Assembly: GCA_965657945.1 (NCBI GenBank)
Contig: CBFHPW010000008.1
Span: 1 to 64,000, forward strand
Source of the DNA: CAJJDF01 sp965657945
GTDB lineage: Bacteria > Bacteroidota > Bacteroidia > Flavobacteriales_D > CAJJDF01
DNA: 64,000 bases
Reading direction: 5' to 3'
Shown: positions 1-5,581 of the stretch, one piece after another
Position numbering within the stretch: position 1 is the first letter of the stretch
Layout of the letters: each line of letters opens with the position of its first letter
Notes under the pieces: model-generated
The model's database searches: none
What the model was told of the DNA's origin: nothing
What the model saw: the letters and a program-made list of their open reading frames with translations, nothing else
Made by a program: the position numbers and the translations under genes

Positions 1-670
1 CGATTAGGCAAACGTTATAAGTTCCAGATGAAGAGTATGTATGACTCGGGTTTTGTACATTACTTGTATTTCCGTCACCAAAATCCCATGCCCATGAAGT
101 AATAGCAGCTGTGGTTAGATCATTGAAGTTGACATTTAATTGATTAGTCGTATCTGACCAAATAGCCACTGGATTGTTACAGCCAATTATGGTTACTGAT
201 CCATTAGTTGAGTTAAAATTATTTCCAGACCAACCGAATCCATTATTCCAAAAAAGAATTTGAGGTGTATTCGAAAAAGTTATTGGAGAAATTTGTCCAC
301 CACTTCCGACTGCATTAAACCTGAGTGTAAACACCGTACTTCCCGCGCTTAAAGTTGGACCTATTGAAATTACTGACATCCAAGTAAAAGTTATACGACC
401 ATTTCCCTGATAGGTAAAAACAGCGCCACCAGGATTTGACAATCCCCAGAATGACATTTGGTTCCAAGTTATAACGTTCGTGTCAAACGTTATTGTTCCT
501 CTTAAACTTGTTATGTTTTGCCAATTTGTACCTGCTTTTATCGGTACGTCCACTGTAACACCAGTTGATGTAGTGACAATGTCTGCACTTATCTCTAATG
601 AAGGATACGTTTGAGAATTAGCTAAAAATGTAATTACTAGGGTTAGTATGATCGATAAAGTTATTTTCAT
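1..670 (-). CDS. Secreted cohesin-like / PKD-domain protein (3' part cut by window edge)
   Basis: The reading frame is open from ATG at 668-670 to the first base of the window, so 223 codons are visible and the C-terminus is missing. Residues 1-19 are a signal peptide (MKITLS start, hydrophobic core, ANSQ end). Residues about 22-165 read like a cohesin-type beta-sandwich of cell-surface proteins (LRGTITFDTNVITW, then FTLRFNAVGSGG). From about 168 a PKD domain begins, with the typical WAWDFGDGNTS core followed by NPSHTYSSSGTY. Such proteins in this phylum are exported adhesins or matrix proteins and often end in a type IX sorting domain, which would lie outside the window. A TTTG-N20-TATTTTTA stretch upstream could be the promoter. 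Substrate or partner cannot be told. Confidence 0.85.
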   Translation of the reverse strand, partial: MKITLSIILTLVITFLANSQTYPSLEISADIVTTSTGVTVDVPIKAGTNWQNITSLRGTITFDTNVITWNQMSFWGLSNPGGAVFTYQGNGRITFTWMSVISIGPTLSAGSTVFTLRFNAVGSGGQISPITFSNTPQILFWNNGFGWSGNNFNSTNGSVTIIGCNNPVAIWSDTTNQLNVNFNDLTTAAITSWAWDFGDGNTSNVQNPSHTYSSSGTYNVCLI

Positions 671-749
671 GTTAGGTATTTTTTGTCTGATTAAAAATAC
701 GTCTTTCCTTTTCTTTTACCAAAGTTTAAGTTTTTTTATTTCATAATAT

Positions 750-873
750 GGTTCAGTCTCATTAACATGAAGTAACTAATAAATAGTTAGAATTAACTTT
801 ATCTTAAACCGATATTATGATTGAGCTTCACCGATATCCAAGAGTAATTATGTTGAGGGTTCTAAATTTCTGA
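750..873 (+). pseudogene. Relic of an IS6-family insertion sequence (left end and first codons of transposase)
   Basis: Bases 750-766 match the left terminal repeat of the intact element at 2734 at 15 of 17 positions (GGTTCAGTCTCATTAAC against GGTTCTGTCGCATTAAC), in the same orientation. An ATG at 817 opens a frame reading MIELHRYPRVIML, matching the intact transposase start MFERHRYPRVIIL, but it stops at 871-873 after 18 codons. No clear right end was found; a faint resemblance to the element's 3' tail lies near 905-935. This is an internally deleted, decayed copy. An in-frame stop just upstream of its ATG also supports ATG rather than an upstream TTG as the transposase start in the intact copy. 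Confidence 0.75.
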
Positions 874-1078
874 GTGACTTGAATCAATTAGAACAATTCT
901 TAAAAGAATCTTGTTAAACAATGTATACTAACTAAAAGTTTCAAAAAAAAAAAAGAGAATTGGAATAAACCAATCAAGATTATGTTTTAATTCTTTTGTA
1001 GTTTCTGTGTTACCCATGTGATACCAAAAATGAGAAAACTCAGTATTAATAGTAGTTACACCCTAATTTTTGATCGTT

Positions 1079-1282
1079 CTAGTGAGACACTAATTGTAAA
1101 ACCTCCGAACCCCCAAGTAAACTTCCGTTAGAATCGATAACCCCAGCGGTAAAAGACTTACTCCAAGCTTGCGCAATTAAAGAATTTTTTATTCCAATAA
1201 AAGACCGAATAAAAATGGTTAGTTTTATTAAATTGGAATGAAATATCATTTTTTTGTAATTTTTTTTTATTGTAAGTAACAT
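1079..1282 (-). pseudogene. Possible gene fragment (67 codons), function unknown
   Basis: A 67-codon frame on the minus strand. The first half is lysine/isoleucine-rich and looks like translated AT-rich spacer. The second half (WSKSFTAGVIDSNGSLLGGS followed by EVLQLVSH) looks like real protein sequence: a short beta-rich segment of the sort seen near the start of some uncharacterised secreted proteins. It has no signal peptide and no promoter, and it sits between an IS relic and the next gene. I read it as the stump of a gene broken during IS activity. It could also be chance. The rest of 671-1391 holds the IS relic and AT-rich sequence in which I see nothing else. Confidence 0.25.
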
Positions 1283-1391
1283 ACTAACTTTTTTATAAAT
1301 TTCCTTTTAGGATTAGGTGATTAACAAAAAAAAACTATATTCATAATATCTTTTTGTATTTAGCAAATCAAATAAATAAACTTTAAACCCA

Positions 1392-2666
1392 ATGAAACAC
1401 CTTTTATTATCAGTTCTTTTTTTAACATCAGTACAATTATTTTATTCTCAAACTACATTTACAATTCCTTGCAAATGTAGAGGCAGTAATCAGAGTAGAG
1501 TAGCTACTGTTACTTCTTTAAACTTTAGTTCTGGTAATCAGTTAGGGGGTCTTATAGAAAATCAAGTAGCAAGTGGTGTTACTGTAAACATACCTTACAC
1601 AGGAGGAAATAGTGGAGACTATACATCTCAAAGTTTTTCATCAACTGGCGTTACTGGAATGACAGCCACTTTGTCAAGCGGTACTTTGGCTAATGGAAGT
1701 GATTCTTTGTTGTTTTCGATTTCGGGAACACCTGCCACAAGTGGTTCTGCTGTATTTGCTGTTTCTTTTGGAGGACAGAGTGGTAACCTAACTGTAAACG
1801 TGTCCAGTGCAGCCATAACTTTTAACTACACAGGATCAGTTCAAAGTTTTACGGTTCCATTAGGAGTAACAAAAATTGTGGTAGATGGTTATGGAGGAAA
1901 AGGAGGACATGGATCAACTTCATGGAATGGTCGTGGTGGTTTAGGTGGAAGAGTTCAGGCAACTTATAATGTTACTAGTGGGACTACAATTTATGTTAAT
2001 GTTGGTGGAAAAGGTGGCTCTACTGTAAATTCAGGAGGTACAACTTATCAACCTCTATATAATCCTTGGACGCCCGGGAATGCACAGGGTGGTTGGAACG
2101 GAGGTGGTGATCCTGGAGGCACCAGTGGTGGTGGAGGTGGAGGTGCAACTGATATTAGAATTAACGCACCTACGTTGTCAAATAGAATTTATGTAGCTGG
2201 CGGAGGCGGAGGCGGAGGTGTTCAAAGAAGAGAATCTCAACCTGGAGGTGATGGAGGACATGGCGGAGGAACTACTGCAGGTAACGGATCAACAGGTGGA
2301 GCAGGCGGAACAAATCAAAGTGCTTCAAATCCTGGACTAACAAGAGGGCCAAATGGAAATGGAAGCTACGGCGCTATAGGCGGTAATGGTGGTAATCAAA
2401 CTACTGGTGGTGTGAGTGTAAGTTACAATAGTACTAGTGGTATATTGGGTATAGGTGGTACTGGAGGTAACAACGGTAGATTCGGAGGTGGCGGAGGAGG
2501 AGGTTATTATGGAGGCGGAGGCGGAGGAGACTCTAACGGTTCAGATGCCGGAGGAGGCGGAGGCGGAGGATCATCTTATACAGATCCATCTGCAACAAAT
2601 GTTACACATACTCAAGGATATAGTTTGGCTAACGGAGATGGTCAAGTTACGATAACATTCGAATGA
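1392..2666 (+). CDS. Secreted glycine-rich protein
   Basis: 424 residues. Residues 1-19 are a signal peptide ending in FYSQ. Residues about 20-140 are Ser/Thr/Gly-rich with a beta-sandwich flavour (TGMTATLSSGTLANGSDS). From about residue 148 it resembles the glycine-rich family that opens with FTVPLGVTKIVVDGYGGKGG and closes with a GDGQVTITF-like strand (compare Pfam Gly_rich). The centre and C-terminal half hold long runs of GG built from GGA/GGT/GGC codons, so the DNA is locally simple-sequence and locally much richer in G than its neighbours. Two cysteines lie close together at the mature N-terminus (PCKC). I see no type IX sorting domain; the protein ends in the glycine-rich fold. Probably an exported surface or matrix protein. 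It stands alone between an IS relic and an intact IS. Confidence 0.85.
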   Translation: MKHLLLSVLFLTSVQLFYSQTTFTIPCKCRGSNQSRVATVTSLNFSSGNQLGGLIENQVASGVTVNIPYTGGNSGDYTSQSFSSTGVTGMTATLSSGTLANGSDSLLFSISGTPATSGSAVFAVSFGGQSGNLTVNVSSAAITFNYTGSVQSFTVPLGVTKIVVDGYGGKGGHGSTSWNGRGGLGGRVQATYNVTSGTTIYVNVGGKGGSTVNSGGTTYQPLYNPWTPGNAQGGWNGGGDPGGTSGGGGGGATDIRINAPTLSNRIYVAGGGGGGGVQRRESQPGGDGGHGGGTTAGNGSTGGAGGTNQSASNPGLTRGPNGNGSYGAIGGNGGNQTTGGVSVSYNSTSGILGIGGTGGNNGRFGGGGGGGYYGGGGGGDSNGSDAGGGGGGGSSYTDPSATNVTHTQGYSLANGDGQVTITFE

Positions 2667-2733
2667 TTATTTTCCTTATTTTAAATTTGGTCTTTTTTTG
2701 TTTTCGGCTGTATGATCATCTTAATGTAGGAAG

Positions 2734-2752
2734 GGTTCTGTCGCATTAACTT
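2734..2752 (+). repeat. IS6-family left terminal inverted repeat
   Basis: 19 bp, identical to the reverse complement of 3505-3523. Confidence 0.93.
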
Positions 2753-2800
2753 AGTGTAACTAATAAATGTTTAGATTTGACTTCATCTAATACTGAAATT

Positions 2801-3469
2801 ATGTTTGAGCGTCACCGATATCCAAGAGTAATTATATTACAAGCTGTTTATTTCAAATTGAGATTTACATTGAGTTATAGAGATGTGGAAGAATTGATGT
2901 CAATCAGAGGGATAAAAGTAGACCATTCCACTATCCAAAGATGGGTGTTTAAATTTTCTAAAGAAGTTGAGAAGAATATGCATAAGCGAAAAAAGCAGGT
3001 TTGTGATAGTTGGCGAATGGATGAAACATATATCAAGGTAAAAGGCAGAGATATGTGTTTATACCGAGCGGTAGATAAGTATGGAAATACAGTAGATTTC
3101 TTGTTAACTAGGCGGAGACAGAAGATGTCAGAACAGAAGTTTTTCAACAAAGCTATAGGTAATAATGGCAAGCCAAGAATTGTAAACATAGACAAAAGTG
3201 GGTCTAATAGTTCAGCAATTTTGACAGTAAACAAAAGAAGTTTAAGCACAAAGAAAATAAAGATACGAAAGGTCAAGTACTTGAATAACATCATAGAACA
3301 AGACCACCGAAGAATAAAAAGGCGAATAAGAATAACGACAGGATTCAAGGAATTTGAATCAGCACAGCGAACCCTCTCAGGAATAGAAGTAGTCAGCATA
3401 ATTAAAAAGGATCAAATCATTAATCCTTGTTCAACTTCGTTCAAAACATTCTGTTCGTTAGTTGCTTAA
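2801..3469 (+). CDS. IS6-family DDE transposase
   Basis: 222 residues from ATG 2801; a TTG eight codons upstream would also be open, but the relic copy at 817 has a stop in that interval, so ATG is preferred. N-terminus: FERHRYPRVII then LSYRDVEELM, and VDHSTIQRWV, the usual IS6 opening with its helix-turn-helix. The RNase-H-fold catalytic residues are visible: Asp in WRMDETYIKVKG (about residue 78), Asp in IVNIDKSGSN (about 131) and Glu in NIIEQDHRRIKRR (about 169). The length is normal for the family (about 220-240). The gene appears intact and could be active. It mobilises this element by replicative cointegrate formation, as is known for the family. Confidence 0.95.
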   Translation: MFERHRYPRVIILQAVYFKLRFTLSYRDVEELMSIRGIKVDHSTIQRWVFKFSKEVEKNMHKRKKQVCDSWRMDETYIKVKGRDMCLYRAVDKYGNTVDFLLTRRRQKMSEQKFFNKAIGNNGKPRIVNIDKSGSNSSAILTVNKRSLSTKKIKIRKVKYLNNIIEQDHRRIKRRIRITTGFKEFESAQRTLSGIEVVSIIKKDQIINPCSTSFKTFCSLVA

Positions 3470-3504
3470 CAATGCATTAAAAATTAACTTTATTATATTT
3501 AATA

Positions 3505-3523
3505 AAGTTAATGCGACAGAACC
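3505..3523 (-). repeat. IS6-family right terminal inverted repeat
   Basis: 19 bp, perfect inverted match to 2734-2752; 35 bp after the transposase stop. Confidence 0.93.
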
Positions 3524-3557
3524 GCTGAAACCCTTTTAGAGAATATATTTAAACAAC

Positions 3558-3584
3558 AAAAGCCCCAGTTAAACTGAGGCTTTT
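3558..3584 (-). terminator. Intrinsic terminator of tRNA-Arg
   Basis: The arms AAAAGCCCCAGTT and AACTGAGGCTTTT flank a single-base loop, so the real loop is a few bases longer. On the minus strand the single imperfect pair becomes G-U, and the arm ends in a U run, which fits termination of the tRNA transcript 7 bp downstream of the tRNA 3' end. Confidence 0.75.
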
Positions 3585-3590
3585 GAGTTG

Positions 3591-3664
3591 TGAGCGCGAA
3601 AGGATTCGAACCTTTGACCGCCTCCTTAGAAGGGAGGTGCTCTATCCAGCTGAGCTACGCGCCC
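3591..3664 (-). tRNA. tRNA-Arg (anticodon UCU)
   Basis: 74 nt reading GGGCGCG on the 5' side and CGCGCTC plus discriminator A on the 3' side, pairing over 7 bp with one G-U. The D arm (AGCTCAGCTGGATAGAGC), the anticodon stem CCTCC/GGAGG with loop CTTCTAA (anticodon TCT), and the T arm GGTTCGAATCC are all standard. CCA is not encoded. It decodes AGA/AGG, of which AGA is frequent in this AT-rich genome. Confidence 0.97.
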
Positions 3665-3739
3665 GATATATTTCAGTATTCACTGGTAAATATAGGTTTG
3701 GGTTACTCTTAAAACAACCGAATGTTTGTTTGAGTGGTG

Positions 3740-3770
3740 CAAAGATAGTAGTCCAATTTAATTTACCAAA
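3740..3770 (-). promoter_or_regulatory. Bacteroidota housekeeping promoter of tRNA-Arg
   Basis: On the minus strand TTTG (3767-3770), a 19-bp spacer and TATCTTTG (3740-3747) match the Bacteroidota -33/-7 consensus exactly. The start of transcription should fall near 3735, about 70 nt before the mature tRNA 5' end. This is the best promoter in the window and a useful internal reference for the others. Confidence 0.8.
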
Positions 3771-3773
3771 GTT

Positions 3774-5000
3774 TTAGGAAAGACTTTTTGAAAATTTCTC
3801 TAAACTCTCAAAGCACTTGTCCGAGAGTGGGGAAATTTCTTTAGAAATCAATACCGTTTTCATATTTTTTCTTTTTCCAAACTCAATATCTGTTGGGGAA
3901 TCTCCTACAATTATAGCTTTGTTGAAATCAATTTCTGGGAACTCCTGAACTGCCATTTCCGCCATTCCAGTATTCGGTTTTCTCAATTCATTATTCTCGT
4001 TAGCAAGATCAGGTGCAAAGTATATTTGATTAATTTTTCCTCCATGCAATTCAATCACATTTTTCATGTGATCATGAATGGCAGTCAGTTCGTGGAGCCC
4101 AATTATTTTTTTTCCAATGCATTGTTGATTGGTAACAACTACAATCTTACCAAATGTGCGAGTTAATTTGGAAAAACAATCCAAAACTCCTTCCAAAAAC
4201 TGAAATTCATCCACCGAAGTGACGTAACCATTTGTTATTTGTTGATTAATCACACCGTCTCGATCAAGGAAAAGAGTCCAAGTTTTATCTATTTTCCAAT
4301 TCTTAAATTCTTTGAAATCTTCGTGAGCTCTGTGATAATCGGATGGAATTCCAATATCTAAAAAATAACTCTTGCTCACAAATCCCGAAATTGACAAAGT
4401 GGAGTAGTGGTTCTCCAAAAAATCTTGCTCAAAGGAATAAGCTTCTTGAAGGTTTAGTTTTTTAAATTGAGTGGTGTTCAAGGCATACACACCACCATTG
4501 ATAAGTCCAATTTGTTGGCGTTTTTTTTCTTCAAACCCAACAACCTTTTTTTCAGTATTGATGCGAACGACTCCGTATCGATCAAAATCTTCCATTTCTT
4601 TGAGTGCAATTGTCACAATAGAGTCATTCGATTCATGAAAATTGGCTAGCTCTGCTAAATCAGTATGAAATAGGGTGTCGCCATTTAGCACGAATACATG
4701 TTCACCTTTCGTATCCTTAAGTGCTTTCGAAATTGCGCCTCCTGTTCCCAAAGGTTTGTTTTCATTACTATAAGTTAGGCACATTCCTTTGTAAGAATCG
4801 CCATAAAACTCTCTTATTTTGTGAGATAAATATCCCACTGCCAAATAGATAGTTTTGATATTGTGCTTGGCTAAATGATCTAGTTGATAGGACAAAAAGG
4901 GAATTCCATTGATGGGAGCCATAGTTTTTGGTAATTCCGAAACACTTGATTTCAGCCTTGTGCCTTTTCCTCCTGCTAATATGATGGCTTCAGTTATCAT
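3774..5000 (-). CDS. Bifunctional heptose-1-phosphate nucleotidyltransferase / HAD phosphatase (HddC-GmhB fusion)
   Basis: 408 residues from ATG 5000, which overlaps the gmhA stop as ATGA; a longer frame to 5039 would run into gmhA and adds nothing recognisable. Residues about 1-225 are a sugar-phosphate nucleotidyltransferase: LAGGKGTRL loop, PKTMAPI, and the metal-binding NGD near 107. They resemble D-glycero-D-manno-heptose-1-phosphate guanylyltransferase. Residues about 240-405 are a HAD phosphatase of the histidinol-P/GmhB type: FLDRDGVIN nucleophile motif, VVTNQQ, RKPNTGM and IIVGDSPTDIEFG. Together they would remove the 7-phosphate and activate heptose-1-phosphate for cell-surface glycans. 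The zinc loop of classical GmhB (CxH...CxC) is missing: the segment before RKP reads APDLANENNEL with no cysteine. No heptose kinase gene is nearby, so it must be elsewhere if the pathway is complete. Confidence 0.85.
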   Translation of the reverse strand: MITEAIILAGGKGTRLKSSVSELPKTMAPINGIPFLSYQLDHLAKHNIKTIYLAVGYLSHKIREFYGDSYKGMCLTYSNENKPLGTGGAISKALKDTKGEHVFVLNGDTLFHTDLAELANFHESNDSIVTIALKEMEDFDRYGVVRINTEKKVVGFEEKKRQQIGLINGGVYALNTTQFKKLNLQEAYSFEQDFLENHYSTLSISGFVSKSYFLDIGIPSDYHRAHEDFKEFKNWKIDKTWTLFLDRDGVINQQITNGYVTSVDEFQFLEGVLDCFSKLTRTFGKIVVVTNQQCIGKKIIGLHELTAIHDHMKNVIELHGGKINQIYFAPDLANENNELRKPNTGMAEMAVQEFPEIDFNKAIIVGDSPTDIEFGKRKNMKTVLISKEISPLSDKCFESLEKFSKSLS

Positions 5001-5575
5001 TCTGACTGGGGGAATAAGTCCTCTTCTACCAATTGGCAAATGATGTGGCCAATCATAATATGTGCCTCTTGTATTCGAGGAGTGTCTTGGGAAGGTACAG
5101 GAATTAAAAAGTCACAGATGTCTTTCATTTTTCCACCCGTTTTGCCAGTAAGTCCTACGATGATCATCCCTTGTTCTTTAGCTTGATTAATAGCATTTAT
5201 TACGTTTTGGGAATTTCCAGAGGTCGAAATAGCGAACAAAACATCTCCTTTTCTTCCTTTAGCTTTTACAATCCGAGCATATATTTCTTGGTAGGAATAG
5301 TCATTGCCTACAGCTGTAAGGTAGGAGGTGTTCACATGCAAGGCCTCTGAGTTTAAAGGTTCTCTGTCAAAGTAAAATTTACCAGATAATTCTGCTGCTA
5401 AATGTTGAGCGTCTGCAGCACTCCCTCCATTACCACAAAAAAGAACTTTTCCGTCCTGATTGTAACAGTTTACGATACTATTTGTTATCATCTGAAGGGC
5501 CTTGAGCATTTCATCATCTTCCAAAATGTGCTTTTTTACCTCAATCGATTCTTGAATTATTTGGTTTATTTTCAT
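4997..5575 (-). CDS. gmhA: Sedoheptulose-7-phosphate isomerase (phosphoheptose isomerase)
   Basis: 192 residues, the usual GmhA length. A SIS domain fills most of the protein, with the family signature CGNGGSAADAQHLAAELSG at about residues 47-65 and the sugar-phosphate loop STSGNSQNV near 117. It converts sedoheptulose-7-phosphate to D-glycero-D-manno-heptose-7-phosphate, the first step to activated heptose for LPS core or S-layer glycans, in the cytoplasm. It lies 6 nt after the GH3/beta-lactamase gene and overlaps the HddC-GmhB fusion by 4 nt, so the three probably share a transcript. Confidence 0.95.
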   Translation of the reverse strand: MKINQIIQESIEVKKHILEDDEMLKALQMITNSIVNCYNQDGKVLFCGNGGSAADAQHLAAELSGKFYFDREPLNSEALHVNTSYLTAVGNDYSYQEIYARIVKAKGRKGDVLFAISTSGNSQNVINAINQAKEQGMIIVGLTGKTGGKMKDICDFLIPVPSQDTPRIQEAHIMIGHIICQLVEEDLFPQSE

Positions 5576-5581
5576 CTCAAT

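Larger units (their letters stand above)
2734..3523 (+). mobile_element. IS6-family insertion sequence, complete, 790 bp
   Basis: Perfect 19-bp terminal inverted repeats, GGTTCTGTCGCATTAACTT, lie at 2734-2752 and inverted at 3505-3523. The GGTTCTGT tip, the single DDE transposase gene and the total length of 790 bp all fit the IS6 family. IS6 elements normally make an 8-bp target duplication. Here the flanking octamers differ (GTAGGAAG at 2726-2733, GCTGAAAC at 3524-3531), so the copy has recombined since insertion or arose by a cointegrate event. A decayed second copy lies 2 kb upstream in the same orientation. tRNA-Arg lies 68 bp beyond the right end. Confidence 0.93.

Noticed and set aside
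2100..2600. Repeated GGA/GGC units as a possible CRISPR or tandem-repeat array
   Set aside because: The repeats are trinucleotide codons in an open frame with no fixed unit length or spacers.
2875..3399. Long minus-strand frame inside the IS transposase gene
   Set aside because: It lies fully antisense to a clear DDE transposase with all catalytic motifs and has no protein-like features of its own.
2726..3531. 8-bp target duplication around the IS6-family element
   Set aside because: The flanking octamers GTAGGAAG and GCTGAAAC do not match.
3524..3664. tRNA-Arg as the attachment site of an integrated island with the IS region as its content
   Set aside because: There is no integrase and no direct repeat of the tRNA 3' end in the window; IS6 elements do not target tRNA genes.
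3583..3777. 64-codon plus-strand frame over tRNA-Arg
   Set aside because: It is just the antisense of the tRNA and its promoter.
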